From NCBI RefSeq assembly GCF_900107535.1, contig NZ_FNRA01000005.1, positions 124,001 through 188,000 on the forward strand: DNA of 64,000 nucleotides. Reading direction: 5' to 3'. The translations under genes were made by a program, and so were the position numbers. The notes beneath the pieces were generated by a model. That model made no database searches. It saw only the letters and a list, made by a program, of their open reading frames with translations, and was not told the origin of the DNA. Below are positions 1 to 8,542 of the stretch, piece after piece. The first letter of the stretch is position 1. Each line of letters starts with the position of its first letter. The DNA is from Pedobacter hartonius. GTDB lineage: Bacteria > Bacteroidota > Bacteroidia > Sphingobacteriales > Sphingobacteriaceae.

Positions 1-9
1 AGCCGGTTT

Positions 10-46
10 AAAAGGAGAAGAAACATGTGTTCTTCTCCTTTTATTT
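10..46 (+). terminator. Intrinsic terminator of a gene upstream of the window
   Basis: A perfect 13-bp inverted repeat (arms 10-22 and 30-42, 7-nt loop) runs into a T-rich tail. It probably ends a plus-strand transcript that began before the window. The stem is purine on one arm and pyrimidine on the other. Confidence 0.6.
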
Positions 47-84
47 TATAATATTCGCCCAATATTCCCATTATTTCCCACATC

Positions 85-354
85 ATGAAGTATCTCTTTC
101 TAATCCTGTTCCTGTTGCCCCTTACTTTAGCCGCACAAAGCCCTGCCGGTCAGCCTACCCATTCAGCATGCTGAGTATCGGGGCCGCAAACCTATCCCCA
201 GCTGCATGCAGGATATGCGTATGGAGCAAAGCTGTTCCCTGGGTTTACACACAACAGGTTTGAAGGCGTAGGCTGTCAGGGAAGCGGCGGAAACATCCTG
301 ATCAAACCTTATCTTGCTGAAAACCCTGCCGCATCAACTTTAACCAGATTGTAA
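85..354 (+). pseudogene. Small secreted protein gene interrupted by an in-frame TGA
   Basis: An ATG at 85 opens a typical signal peptide (start MKYLFLILFLLPL, then an Ala-rich cleavage region LAAQ). After 29 codons there is TGA at 172-174. The same frame then stays open for 59 more codons to TAA at 352, encoding a composition that looks like real protein (GYAYGAKLFPGF, then GCQGSGGN). I read this as one gene of about 89 codons inactivated by a nonsense change, or a sequencing error at one base. The family is not recognised. Recoding of the TGA cannot be excluded, but no supporting structure was seen. Confidence 0.45.
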
Positions 355-391
355 CTCAAATGAGTTTTAATGTTATTTAAAGAAATAAATA

Positions 392-422
392 CTTGCTAAT
401 TAATTAATGTTGATTATATTTG
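392..422 (+). promoter_or_regulatory. Bacteroidota-type promoter of the yefM-yoeB operon
   Basis: CTTG at 392-395 (a match to the -33 TTTG/TTG element) is followed by 19 nt and then TATATTTG at 415-422, which fits the TAnnTTTG -7 element. Transcription would start near 429, just before the paired operator sites. Confidence 0.6.
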
Positions 423-441
423 GTGAATTAATAGATTTTAG

Positions 442-459
442 TGTACAGAAACTTGTACA
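442..459. promoter_or_regulatory. YefM-type operator, two TGTACA boxes
   Basis: Two TGTACA hexamers lie at 442-447 and 454-459, exactly 12 bp centre to centre. From family knowledge, the E. coli yefM-yoeB operator uses TGTACA cores in adjacent palindromes with that spacing. Here they sit just downstream of the predicted start of transcription, so a bound YefM-YoeB complex would block RNA polymerase. Confidence 0.7.
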
Positions 460-500
460 TGTCAAACCTTAATTTTATCTTTATGAGAAATGTATTAAAC

Positions 501-755
501 ATGGAAATTACTACGTACACTGCTTTCAGGCAGCACTTAAAGTCATTTCTGGATAAAGTTTTAGCAAGCCGCTCACCATTATTTGTTACCCGTTCAAACG
601 GCGAAGATGTAGTGGTGATTTCAAAAGCTGATTATGACAGTATGCAAGAGACTTTTTATTTACTGAAAAGCCCTAAAAATGCTGCGAGATTGCTGGATGC
701 GATTGAGAATCATCAAAAAGGGAAAGGCGGAGAAAGAACATTGATAGAGGAATGA
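501..755 (+). CDS. yefM: Antitoxin YefM (Phd/YefM family), type II toxin-antitoxin
   Basis: This 84-residue protein neutralises the YoeB toxin encoded immediately downstream and should repress its own operon. It begins MEITTYTAFR, the usual N-terminal Phd/YefM fold in which a small DNA-binding dimer domain (about residues 1-50, with ADYDSMQET near residue 50) is followed by a charged, toxin-binding tail. An upstream in-frame ATG at 441 would add 20 residues, but it overlaps the operator, so the ATG at 501 is preferred. The stop overlaps the toxin start (ATGA), which implies translational coupling. The cognate toxin and the TGTACA operator make the assignment secure. Confidence 0.92.
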   Translation: MEITTYTAFRQHLKSFLDKVLASRSPLFVTRSNGEDVVVISKADYDSMQETFYLLKSPKNAARLLDAIENHQKGKGGERTLIEE

Positions 756-1006
756 AGTTCATCTTTTCTGATCAGGCATGGGAAGACTATTTGTACTGGC
801 AGAAAATGGATAAATCAATTCTGAAGAAAATCAATTCTTTGCTGAAGGAAATTGAAAGAACTCCATTCGAAGGCGCAGGCAAACCTGAACCGTTGAAATA
901 CAACCTGGATGATTGCTGGTCGCGAAGGATAAATCTTGAACACCGTCTTGTATATACAATTGACAGGGATTCAGTTGTGGTATTACAAAGCCGGTATCAT
1001 TACTAA
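752..1006 (+). CDS. yoeB: Toxin YoeB, ribosome-dependent mRNA endonuclease
   Basis: At 84 residues this protein has exactly the length of E. coli YoeB. The catalytic residues known from the family are in register: Glu46 (within GKPEPLK), Arg65 (EHRLVY) and His83 in the C-terminal RYHY. In the family, YoeB binds the ribosomal A site and cleaves mRNA during translation, causing growth arrest when YefM is degraded. It overlaps yefM by 4 nt (ATGA), so toxin synthesis depends on translation of the antitoxin. All active-site residues are intact, so the toxin should be functional. The 269 bp after it (1007-1275) hold no gene that I can support. Confidence 0.95.
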   Translation: MKFIFSDQAWEDYLYWQKMDKSILKKINSLLKEIERTPFEGAGKPEPLKYNLDDCWSRRINLEHRLVYTIDRDSVVVLQSRYHY

Positions 1007-1275
1007 AACGGAAAAACAAAAACAACTGCAAATGTTATGCATTGCCCGCAGCAGTATGCATTTATAACTTTAGTCATTTATTGATAGCTCTTGGTGATAC
1101 GGGAAATATGAACAAGAGACATTTTTTATGAATCCTGTGCGTAGCTGCCCGGTGAATGGCGGAGGCGACAGGAAGTTTATCAGCGAATGATTGAGAGAGG
1201 CGTTCCATCAGACTTATATTTGTACGCCCTAAAATAGTTAAAGTCAGGTATTTTTTATGCTTTATTACAAGGAAG

Positions 1276-1773
1276 TTATGCGACGCGTTTGCCGAGTATC
1301 TTGAGGCTTCTTTCCTGTTCGTCCAATACGGCAATATCAGGCAGTGTGGCCCAGTCTTCAAAACCAAAATATCTGAACAGTTTGATACTGGCATCATTGT
1401 GTGCAAAGATGAAGCCCAGCAGTGTTTTGATGCCGAGCGCGGGAGCCTGAGCTATTGCATAAGCCAGGACTGCTTTTCCGTATCCCTTGCCTCTGTATTT
1501 TTCATCGAGATAGATGCTGATTTCTGCAGTTGCTGCATAGGCGGGCCTGCCATAGAATGCCTGGAAGCTTAGCCAGCCTGCTACCTGATGGTCTTTGTCC
1601 TCAATGATCCAAAGGGGATACCTTTCAGCGGAGTGATCATCAAACCATTTGATCCGGCTTTCAGTAGTTACCGGATCGGTGTCAGCAGTGACCATTCTTG
1701 ATGCCACTGTGGAATTATAAATTTCAACTATTTTATTTAAGTCTGATCGTGTTGCGTCTCTGTATTGAAGCAT
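1276..1773 (-). CDS. GNAT N-acetyltransferase, Pat/MnaT-like
   Basis: This 165-residue GNAT protein resembles the phosphinothricin/L-amino-acid N-acetyltransferase group. The N-terminal MLQYRDATRSDL and IYNSTV segments are typical of that group. The acetyl-CoA motif A is visible as YRGKGYGKAVL near residues 93-103, and a C-terminal FRYFGFED motif B follows. It would transfer acetyl from acetyl-CoA to a small amine, for instance an amino acid or a phosphinothricin-like compound; the true substrate cannot be read from the sequence. It stands alone between the toxin-antitoxin pair and a non-coding stretch, so context gives no further clue. Confidence 0.85.
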   Translation of the reverse strand: MLQYRDATRSDLNKIVEIYNSTVASRMVTADTDPVTTESRIKWFDDHSAERYPLWIIEDKDHQVAGWLSFQAFYGRPAYAATAEISIYLDEKYRGKGYGKAVLAYAIAQAPALGIKTLLGFIFAHNDASIKLFRYFGFEDWATLPDIAVLDEQERSLKILGKRVA

Positions 1774-2189
1774 GTTTTGTAGTGAGGCTTCAAAGCTATT
1801 GTTTAGGGTATTAAAATCAAAACCAAAAATGAAAATTATTTGAAGATAAAGATGCCGGACCGGCCTTGGCCCCGGCGTTGTTGCCGGAGGATTTTAGGTG
1901 TGCAATAGCTGGTTGTCAGTATAGTGTTACCTGCGTATGGATGAAAGCATATTAAACCTGGTATAAAGCTATATTAGAACTATAAGTGATAAGTCATTGA
2001 TAAGGGGTTGCTAAGGCTTTGATAAGATATCGTTAAGAGAAATAGCCTTTTCAAGCGCTTAGTATCTGTTTATTAATTACTTACTACCTATAATTTCAAT
2101 ATAGTTCTTTTATAGTTTTAGTATTGTTTCTTTAATAATTAATTATTACCTTGTATAGGGTTGCTTAGTATTAAAACAATAATTAAATT
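1774..2189. other. Intergenic region, no gene seen
   Basis: This 416-bp stretch lies between divergently transcribed genes. A short GC-rich stretch (about 1855-1890) precedes very AT-rich sequence leading to the DUF6266 start. It should hold the promoters of both flanking genes, but no clear TTTG-N19-TAnnTTTG match or hairpin stands out. Confidence 0.4.
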
Positions 2190-2837
2190 ATGGGAAAGCT
2201 AATAAATGGCCCCATGGGCACGAATATTGGGAAGTTAGGCGGTTATGTCTCCTATTTCCTGCATGGTGAGCTGGTCACCAGGAGTATAGGTGTTATTGAC
2301 CACTGGTCAGATGCCCAGTACGCAAATCAGATGCGGACAGGCTTAACTACAGCTTTGCTGAAGCCCGTCAAAGCGCTTATAAATATAGGACTTAAATACA
2401 GTCCGAAGCCTAAGAGAAGCTGGTCTGCGTATACGCAGGCTACGTCTATCAATAAAAAACAAGCTATCAAAGGTATTTATCCGGATCTTGAAATCGATTT
2501 TGAAAAAGTAGTTCTGGCGATTGGGGATATTCCGGTTCCTTTAAACCCGCAGGTTCAGTTGAGTGATGGCCGTATCAGGTTTACCTGGGATGCCGATCAG
2601 CAGGCTGACGGGGCCGATCAAAACGACCAGGTGATGTGTGTAGCTTATTTTCCTGAAACGTTTCAGGCTTTCAATCAGCTGAGCGGAGCAAAAAGGGGCG
2701 AAGAGAAGCAGGATATCACGCTGCCTTCATTTACGGAAGAAATGCGGATTGAGACCTATATCTGTTATGTTTCGGAGGACAGAAGACGGGTTTCAAATAG
2801 TGTTTACCTGGGGCAGTTGATTTGGAATAAAGATTAA
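2190..2837 (+). CDS. DUF6266 family protein (first of tandem pair)
   Basis: This protein of 215 residues has the hallmark DUF6266 start: a short segment rich in Gly (MGKLINGPMGTNIGKLGGYVSY), then a basic linker (SPKPKRSWSAYT) and the KGIYPDLEIDFEKV segment. The family is widespread in Bacteroidota and has no established function. No signal peptide or membrane helix is visible. Its neighbour five bp downstream is a divergent paralogue sharing the GxxxGxxGGxVV N-terminus and the GxYPDxEIDYxK motif, so the two genes are an operon born by duplication. Confidence 0.85.
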   Translation: MGKLINGPMGTNIGKLGGYVSYFLHGELVTRSIGVIDHWSDAQYANQMRTGLTTALLKPVKALINIGLKYSPKPKRSWSAYTQATSINKKQAIKGIYPDLEIDFEKVVLAIGDIPVPLNPQVQLSDGRIRFTWDADQQADGADQNDQVMCVAYFPETFQAFNQLSGAKRGEEKQDITLPSFTEEMRIETYICYVSEDRRRVSNSVYLGQLIWNKD

Positions 2838-2842
2838 AGATT

Positions 2843-3523
2843 ATGGCAATTATCACAAAAAAAGGGCCTGCGGGAGCCATGTCCGGTCAGATAGGCGGCG
2901 TTGTTGTGACCAGATGGAGAGGCACAGATGTAGGTAAAAGTACGCCCGGAAAGCGAAGGAAGAAAAAAGATCGGCAGCCCCTGGAGCAAAACCTGAGGCT
3001 GAAACTGGTGACGAAATTTTTATCTCCGTTTAAGCAGCACATCAAAATTGGCTTTGATAAAAAAACAAGTAAAAATCCGGGATTTCAAACCGCTGTTGAG
3101 TATAACCTGAAACATGCTGTTGCCGGAGTATATCCGGATTTTGAAATAGACTACCGGAAGGCGGTATTTAGTCAGGGCGCCCTTGATATGGCATGGGCAG
3201 CGAAGATCGTGCTGAGGGGAGACCATGAAATTCTTGTTACCTGGGAAGTACCAGAAACATCTAAAATTAAGGTTACCGGCAACGACGGATGCCATGTCAT
3301 GCTATACAGTAATAAAAGACACGGATTAGTTGATCTCGGGAAGTTATACGTTACACGCAAAGATCTTCAATTCAGCAGCGTTTTTTCAATGAATTATTAT
3401 GGAGAAACACTGCAGGCCTGGATTTTCTTTAGCAGCCCGGATAACGGGGCTGTTTCCAATACCAGGTATATCGGCTCCATTGAGATACCAGAGAAGGAAC
3501 AGGTTCATGCCGAAAGCCAATAG
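2843..3523 (+). CDS. DUF6266 family protein (second of tandem pair)
   Basis: A 226-residue paralogue of the preceding gene. It shares the Gly-rich start (AGAMSGQIGGVVVTRW), a strongly basic loop (PGKRRKKKDRQ, about residues 32-42) and the AGVYPDFEIDYRKAVF segment near residue 95. The function is unknown. The start lies five bp after the stop of the first copy, so the two are translated from one message. The stop is only three bp from the stop of the convergent DUF3095 gene, with no terminator between them, so transcripts from both sides may overlap. Confidence 0.85.
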   Translation: MAIITKKGPAGAMSGQIGGVVVTRWRGTDVGKSTPGKRRKKKDRQPLEQNLRLKLVTKFLSPFKQHIKIGFDKKTSKNPGFQTAVEYNLKHAVAGVYPDFEIDYRKAVFSQGALDMAWAAKIVLRGDHEILVTWEVPETSKIKVTGNDGCHVMLYSNKRHGLVDLGKLYVTRKDLQFSSVFSMNYYGETLQAWIFFSSPDNGAVSNTRYIGSIEIPEKEQVHAESQ

Positions 3524-3526
3524 GTT

Positions 3527-4678
3527 TTACCCGCGTAACTTTTGTTTTAATACACCGGCTGCGTTGGTATATCCGCCTTCAGAGCCGTCTACAAAATGGA
3601 TATGTTCGTCCTGCAGATCCTTTACGTAACACGACATGATAGAATCCGGACTCACATACAGCCCGAATTTGATCAGTCCCTGCTGTTCCAGTTCATCCAG
3701 ACTTTCCTGCAGGCGCAGCCGCTGTTTATCCGTTCCGGAGATGACCGTATTTATTCTGCCATCGATAACGAGTGTATCGGACATGTTTACCAAACGGCTG
3801 AGGTAATCCTTTCCCTTTCTCGTTTTAAAGTAGAGGTGGCCTAACATATGCGTGAACCATTCATAAAATTTCTTAAAGAAATTGCCATTGTTTAAAGTAG
3901 CGCGCATTTCCAGTTCAATCCTGTTGAATGTAGTTTTCAGTTTCAGCTTTGAGATTGAAATGGGCTGTCTTTTTTCGGGCGTTCCGTAGATCTGATCAAG
4001 CAGCATGATCACTTTTCTGAAAGCATCGGATTGTTTTGTACCGGTGCCTGCTACGGCCAGCAGCGTTACTACCTCATTATGATTTTCCGGCGGGGCAATC
4101 TTATCCCAGCGGCAGGACATTCCCGTAAGGTCAAGTTCCGACTGCTGCAATGCACGGTCCGGAAACAGGTAGTCATCGCCTTTGATCACCTTTTCGGCGT
4201 AGCCCAATCCTGTACCCAGTACAACGGGGATATAAAGTGTTTTAGAGCTTTTGAACTTACTGATCTTAAGCTCGTGTCCCTGTTCGTATATCCTGCTTAC
4301 AAGCATGGTTCCTACACGAAGGTCGAGGTTAAAGTTCTCCAATGTATTTGCCCTGAACAACAATAAAGCACTCATGGCGCTGTCTATAATTGTAGGGGGC
4401 ACAATAAAAGTCGCGCCATCACCGCCAAAGAAAAAGGGGATAACGATGTTTGCCCTGAACGTGATATTCAGTACGGTTACTATACTTCCGGTCGCAATCA
4501 GGTTCACTGTTTGATGGAGCCCGTTTTGAACGGCAGATGTTGAGTTCCTGATATCGGTAATGATCACATGCCAGTTGTCAGGGACCTTATGAAAAAGGCT
4601 GTCCCTGGAAAGCAGTTCCTGCAGTGGAATCTGATTCTCACGTAAATCGGAATAAAACCTGGCATTGGGATTTGACAT
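3527..4678 (-). CDS. DUF3095 family protein, nucleotidyl-cyclase-like
   Basis: This 383-residue protein fits DUF3095 over its full length: the FYSDL start, TDIRNSTSAV near residues 41-50, FFFGGDGATFIVPP near 82-95, and a C-terminal SCYV...HFVDG segment. The DIRxST and GGDGAT pieces resemble the metal-binding Asp and glycine-rich elements of class III nucleotidyl cyclases, so a cyclase-like fold is plausible. No product has been established for the family as far as I know. It is soluble, with no signal peptide. It stands alone on the minus strand, convergent with the DUF6266 pair. Confidence 0.8.
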   Translation of the reverse strand: MSNPNARFYSDLRENQIPLQELLSRDSLFHKVPDNWHVIITDIRNSTSAVQNGLHQTVNLIATGSIVTVLNITFRANIVIPFFFGGDGATFIVPPTIIDSAMSALLLFRANTLENFNLDLRVGTMLVSRIYEQGHELKISKFKSSKTLYIPVVLGTGLGYAEKVIKGDDYLFPDRALQQSELDLTGMSCRWDKIAPPENHNEVVTLLAVAGTGTKQSDAFRKVIMLLDQIYGTPEKRQPISISKLKLKTTFNRIELEMRATLNNGNFFKKFYEWFTHMLGHLYFKTRKGKDYLSRLVNMSDTLVIDGRINTVISGTDKQRLRLQESLDELEQQGLIKFGLYVSPDSIMSCYVKDLQDEHIHFVDGSEGGYTNAAGVLKQKLRG

Positions 4679-4709
4679 TGGCAGAGCAAACCTTGAATGG
4701 TTGGAATTA

Positions 4710-4740
4710 AATACTGCCTGTAAAGATCACAGGCAGTATT
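4710..4740. terminator. Hairpin terminator between DUF3095 and DUF2911 genes
   Basis: A perfect 12-bp inverted repeat (4710-4721 and 4729-4740, 7-nt loop). It sits 8 bp beyond the stop of the minus-strand DUF2911 gene, so it is best read as that gene's terminator. The following minus-strand sequence is only moderately T-rich. Confidence 0.6.
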
Positions 4741-4748
4741 TATGCATA

Positions 4749-5273
4749 TTATTTTATAGCAACAGGAACTGCCAGGTTTTCCCAAACCAGTTCGAAACCT
4801 TTCGGTGTTACTGTGTATTTCAGGTGTTCTTCCGCTGTCTTACTTTTGACAGGGCTAACGGTTACAGCTAACACATCTTTCTCAGGTACACGTGTAGTTA
4901 CCCCCTCATGACTGGTACCCCACTGGCCTGTTTCAGAATTGAAGATGATCTTCCAGCTTTTTGCGCCTGGAATAGCATAAATACTGTAAGAACCGGCAGC
5001 CAGGGCTTTTCCCTCCACCATGATCTTTTTGTCAGTTGTGAATGTAGTGGCTTCGTTTGCTCCGGCTCTCCAAACCGCATCATAAGGAACAAGTCCGCCC
5101 CAGATTTTACGTCCTTTAACAGCAGGGCTGCTATATTTGATCGTAATTTTGGCGCCGTTTACTGTACCCTCTGCAGTTGCAGCCGGGCTTGGTTTGCTGC
5201 CCTGGGCACACATTACATTAGAGACTAAAAGGAATGCCAGCAGCAATCCTGTGTTTAATTTTTTGATGACCAT
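4749..5273 (-). CDS. DUF2911 domain protein, exported
   Basis: A 174-residue protein with an N-terminal signal peptide (LLLAFLLVSNVMCAQG, cleavage near residue 24). It then shows a full DUF2911 domain: the repeated YSSPAVKGRKIWGGLVPY motif, VWRAGANEATTF, and the central AGSYSIYAIPG and WKIIFN segments. The family is common in Bacteroidota, predicted periplasmic, and has no defined activity. A consensus-like promoter lies just upstream (5300-5330) and a hairpin terminator just downstream, so it is a single-gene unit. Confidence 0.88.
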   Translation of the reverse strand: MVIKKLNTGLLLAFLLVSNVMCAQGSKPSPAATAEGTVNGAKITIKYSSPAVKGRKIWGGLVPYDAVWRAGANEATTFTTDKKIMVEGKALAAGSYSIYAIPGAKSWKIIFNSETGQWGTSHEGVTTRVPEKDVLAVTVSPVKSKTAEEHLKYTVTPKGFELVWENLAVPVAIK

Positions 5274-5299
5274 ATCGTGTTGTTTTTATTTAGTTGGCA

Positions 5300-5330
5300 T
5301 AAAAGTAAGTTAAAACACAAGTATTTCAAA
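5300..5330 (-). promoter_or_regulatory. Promoter of the DUF2911 gene
   Basis: Read on the minus strand: TTTG (5330-5327), 19 nt, then TACTTTTA (5307-5300). This matches TTTG-N19-TAnnTTTG except for the last base, and lies about 25 nt before the start codon. Confidence 0.5.
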
Positions 5331-5361
5331 TTTTACTTCAATACTAAGTTATGGAGTGATA

Positions 5362-5796
5362 TTAAACCAGGGCAGTAGTTTCCTCAGTTTCTGCTGCTAA
5401 AACCAAAGCTTCTGCTTTTAACCTGAGCTCTTCATTGATGAGGTTGAACATCTTTCTGCCTTCGGGATGTACGGCCAGGATACCATTCACCTGATCAGCG
5501 GACCCTTCAGCGATTTTTGCATTTAAGCTTTCAACATCCTGAACGGTTAGTCTGTTATTTTCGAATTTGTCCGACCAGTGTTTAATGAATCTGGCAACAC
5601 GCTGCGTTTCAATTTCATCCACAATAGGGCTGATGCTTTTTTTGAGTTCATTGGCTTCCTGCATTTCCTTTGTATAAAAAGGATTTAGTGCTTTTAAAAA
5701 GGGAAAGCCGGATGTTCTTCTCAGTACGATAATCAGGTAAGGGACAGCAAGAATGATCACCACCGCTGTGATGATGGTAGTAGAATTGAAATTCAT
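5362..5796 (-). CDS. Hypothetical membrane-anchored protein
   Basis: This 144-residue protein is of unrecognised family. One N-terminal hydrophobic helix (ITAVVIILAVPYLIIVL, residues about 9-25) is followed by an Arg-Arg pair and a charged, helix-rich domain predicted to lie in the cytoplasm. The soluble part is rich in Glu and Lys (EANELKKSISPIVDEIETQ) and could form a coiled coil. Flanking genes are in the same direction, but the spacing of more than 100 bp on each side argues against a tight operon. No catalytic motif is visible. Confidence 0.65.
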   Translation of the reverse strand: MNFNSTTIITAVVIILAVPYLIIVLRRTSGFPFLKALNPFYTKEMQEANELKKSISPIVDEIETQRVARFIKHWSDKFENNRLTVQDVESLNAKIAEGSADQVNGILAVHPEGRKMFNLINEELRLKAEALVLAAETEETTALV

Positions 5797-5928
5797 TTGA
5801 AGGTATCTAATTTAAATAATTGATAAGTAGCTTGCTAACAGGGTAATTTAACAGGATGTATAATGTCCCGCAAATTTGGTAAAAATTTCAGATTACACAG
5901 TGTAGATTTTTGTAAATGTTAACAATGT

Positions 5929-8400
5929 TTAAAGGGTAGGCTGGCTGCTGCGCTTCTTACGGACCTGGGCATAAACCGTTCCACCTAAGGCAAGGATGAG
6001 CAGCACAGATCCAGCCAGTGAAATACTTTCACCGGTATAATAAGAGGCAGGGTGAAAATTAAACTCAATTTTATGCCGGCCGGCTGGAATTTGTGCAGCG
6101 CGCAGGAGATAGTCTGCCCTGAAATAGGGCTTTTCGGTTCCGTCTATTGTCATTGTCCAGCCTTTGTCGTAGTAAATCTCCGAGAAAACCGCTACTGCAT
6201 CTTTTTCTGAATGGCTTTCATAAACGAGCCGGTCAGGAGCATAGCTCAGCAAATTAATTTTACCTGAAGGGTCGGCCGCGCCTTGTTGTGATTGATTCAT
6301 CAGACTTTGATATCGCTGATCTATGACTGCTGTAGCTGCCGCTTTAAAATCATTTAGAGATAACATTTCATCATCGGCACCCTTTACATATTTAAGGTCT
6401 TTTACAAACCAGGCATGCCCGCAGGCGTATGGATTTATTTTTACTGTGAGGTGCTGTTCGCTGGTGTCGCTGGTAATAATATACTTCGTATTCAGCATGT
6501 TCAGCACTTCCGGGTTCACACTTTTAATCAGCTGGTTGTCCATCAGCTCTTCAAAACGTTTTAGCCTTACTGCAGAATAACCCCCGATTGATTTGTGAAA
6601 ATAAGGCGTCACCTGATCGCTTTTAATGCTTTTTGTCAGGTCTATCACGCGGTAGTCCGGATCTTTATCACGTAAAATAAATGCATCAACATCGCGCAGT
6701 GCAGGCGGTTGAACCTCCTGTCTGGATACGAAATTTGTATTGTTCAGGTAACGTTTATCTACACCCCACAGGTCGGTCAGTACCAGTGCAAGGAAGCCGA
6801 GGGAAAGGGCCAGCGTATTTATCTTCTTTTTGAGGGATGCCCAGATCAGTACAAATGCCAGTGTGACGAAAATAAGAGAGCGCAGCGCATCTGATTTAGC
6901 CAGATCCGTCCGGTCTTCAATGAGTGCGTTGACCAGGGAATTGGTCGTAGCCGGGTCCACCTTCAGGGCTTGTGTGAGCTGTGCTACAAATGCTTCATGT
7001 TCATTCGTCTTAAATGATAAAAATAGCCCGGGCAGTACAGCTACAACTAGGCACATCCCGGCAGTAATATAAAAAGATAATTTCAGTTTTTTTAAGAGTT
7101 CTGCCTTGTCATTGTTCGTTATGGTCTCTTTTATGGCCAGTAAAGCGAGGATAGGAAAACACAAGCCTGCCAGGGCAAGGATAGATTCAACGGCTCTGAA
7201 TTTATTATACAGCGGGAAATAATCAAAGAATAGATCTGACAGGTATGGCCAGTTTTTCCCGAAGGAGAGAAACATGCTGAGCAGCACCGATGCCAGCAGC
7301 CACCATTTTATCCGGCTTTTAATAATGAAAAGCCCGAAAATAAATAAGAAACAGATGCTGGCTCCAAAGTAGAACGACCCTTCAGTAAAAGGTTTTTCTC
7401 CCCAGTAAAGTGGCAATCCGCTTTGTGATATATATGCTGACTGGCTGGGATCGGCCCCCATTCCCGTCAGCGCTTTGATTACATTGGAGTTTTTGTCCAC
7501 TGAGCCCCTGGAGCTGCCGCCATAAGCGTTCGGGATTAAAAAGGTAATACATTCACCAACTCCCTGGCTCCATTCGTAGGCGTAGTCCCTTGGCAATCCG
7601 TTACCGGGTTCTGTTGCCTGTTGTGTAAGGTTAGATTTTCCCCTGATGGTCTCTTTGCCATATTCGTAGGTGCTCCATAAGCTGGATGCATTTACTGCTA
7701 TAGCCAGCGCGGTAGCTGCGGCCAGGTATAACGCTGACCTGATAAAGATTTTGATGGTACCCGTTTTTTTGGCATGATACAGTTCAATCCCTACCAGGAT
7801 CAGGATGATGAGCAGCAGATAGTAGGTCATCTGTATGTGGTTCGCCCTGATCTCCAATGCCAGGAATAATGCCGTTAACGTAGCACCAATGAGGTACCTT
7901 CCCCGTAAAACCAGCAGGATGCCGGCGATTACCGGAGCGAAAAAAGAGATCGCGAATGCCTGATTGGCATGTCCGGCGGCGAGTAAGATGATATTATAAC
8001 AGGAAAAAGTAAAGGCGATAGCGCCTGCCGCTGCCAGCCATGGATGGAGATGGAGCACGCAAAACAGGAGGTATGCCCCGATCAGTAAAATGAATGCTGT
8101 GCCAACAGGGCTGGGGAAAACTGCACTGATCCCTTTTACTATCCAGGTAGTCAGGTTATTGGGGTAGGGTGCCCAGATCTGGAAAGCGGGCATTCCGCCA
8201 TGGATCTGGTTGGTCCATAATACGGTTTTGCCTTTTTCTTTGTAGGCATTAATTTCGGTTTGTGTAGACTGCGCCCGGGTCACATCATTCTGGCCTATGG
8301 TTTTTCCGCTGAAGGCGGGACTGAAATAAAAGAAACAGATCGCCAGGAAAAGGGCTGCGACAAGGAAGTGAATGCTGTTATGCTTTAACCAATTGTTCAT
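5929..8400 (-). CDS. YfhO family multi-pass membrane protein
   Basis: An 823-residue integral membrane protein of the YfhO family. It opens with a membrane helix near residues 11-30 and an extracytoplasmic segment (GQNDVTRAQS, then LWTNQIHGGMP), typical of YfhO. About a dozen further hydrophobic segments follow, then a C-terminal soluble domain (YYDKGWTMTIDG, then YLLRAAQIPAGRHKIEF) and a final helix before the basic tail. YfhO proteins resemble GT-C glycosyltransferases, and in Firmicutes have been linked to decoration of cell-wall polymers. In this phylum the substrate is unknown. Length and topology are normal for the family. Confidence 0.85.
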   Translation of the reverse strand: MNNWLKHNSIHFLVAALFLAICFFYFSPAFSGKTIGQNDVTRAQSTQTEINAYKEKGKTVLWTNQIHGGMPAFQIWAPYPNNLTTWIVKGISAVFPSPVGTAFILLIGAYLLFCVLHLHPWLAAAGAIAFTFSCYNIILLAAGHANQAFAISFFAPVIAGILLVLRGRYLIGATLTALFLALEIRANHIQMTYYLLLIILILVGIELYHAKKTGTIKIFIRSALYLAAATALAIAVNASSLWSTYEYGKETIRGKSNLTQQATEPGNGLPRDYAYEWSQGVGECITFLIPNAYGGSSRGSVDKNSNVIKALTGMGADPSQSAYISQSGLPLYWGEKPFTEGSFYFGASICFLFIFGLFIIKSRIKWWLLASVLLSMFLSFGKNWPYLSDLFFDYFPLYNKFRAVESILALAGLCFPILALLAIKETITNNDKAELLKKLKLSFYITAGMCLVVAVLPGLFLSFKTNEHEAFVAQLTQALKVDPATTNSLVNALIEDRTDLAKSDALRSLIFVTLAFVLIWASLKKKINTLALSLGFLALVLTDLWGVDKRYLNNTNFVSRQEVQPPALRDVDAFILRDKDPDYRVIDLTKSIKSDQVTPYFHKSIGGYSAVRLKRFEELMDNQLIKSVNPEVLNMLNTKYIITSDTSEQHLTVKINPYACGHAWFVKDLKYVKGADDEMLSLNDFKAAATAVIDQRYQSLMNQSQQGAADPSGKINLLSYAPDRLVYESHSEKDAVAVFSEIYYDKGWTMTIDGTEKPYFRADYLLRAAQIPAGRHKIEFNFHPASYYTGESISLAGSVLLILALGGTVYAQVRKKRSSQPTL

Positions 8401-8542
8401 TTAATGCAGATGATTTCTGATAAATATAGTAAAATATCTCCTTACGCTCAGTGACCGGACTACAGGCATGGTCCATCCTTATTTTAAAAAAAAATATCTT
8501 TTTTCCCGCAGATTTTTTATCGATTTGTTACAATGACAGCAA

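Noticed and set aside
27..263. 78-codon frame at the window start
   Set aside because: The signal-peptide frame starting at 85 is more protein-like; the 27-263 frame crosses it and has many Phe, Tyr and Ser in no pattern.
1074..1406. 110-codon open frame on the minus strand near the acetyltransferase
   Set aside because: Half of it is the GNAT gene in another frame, and the remaining part resembles no protein that I know. The evidence was too thin to call a gene remnant.
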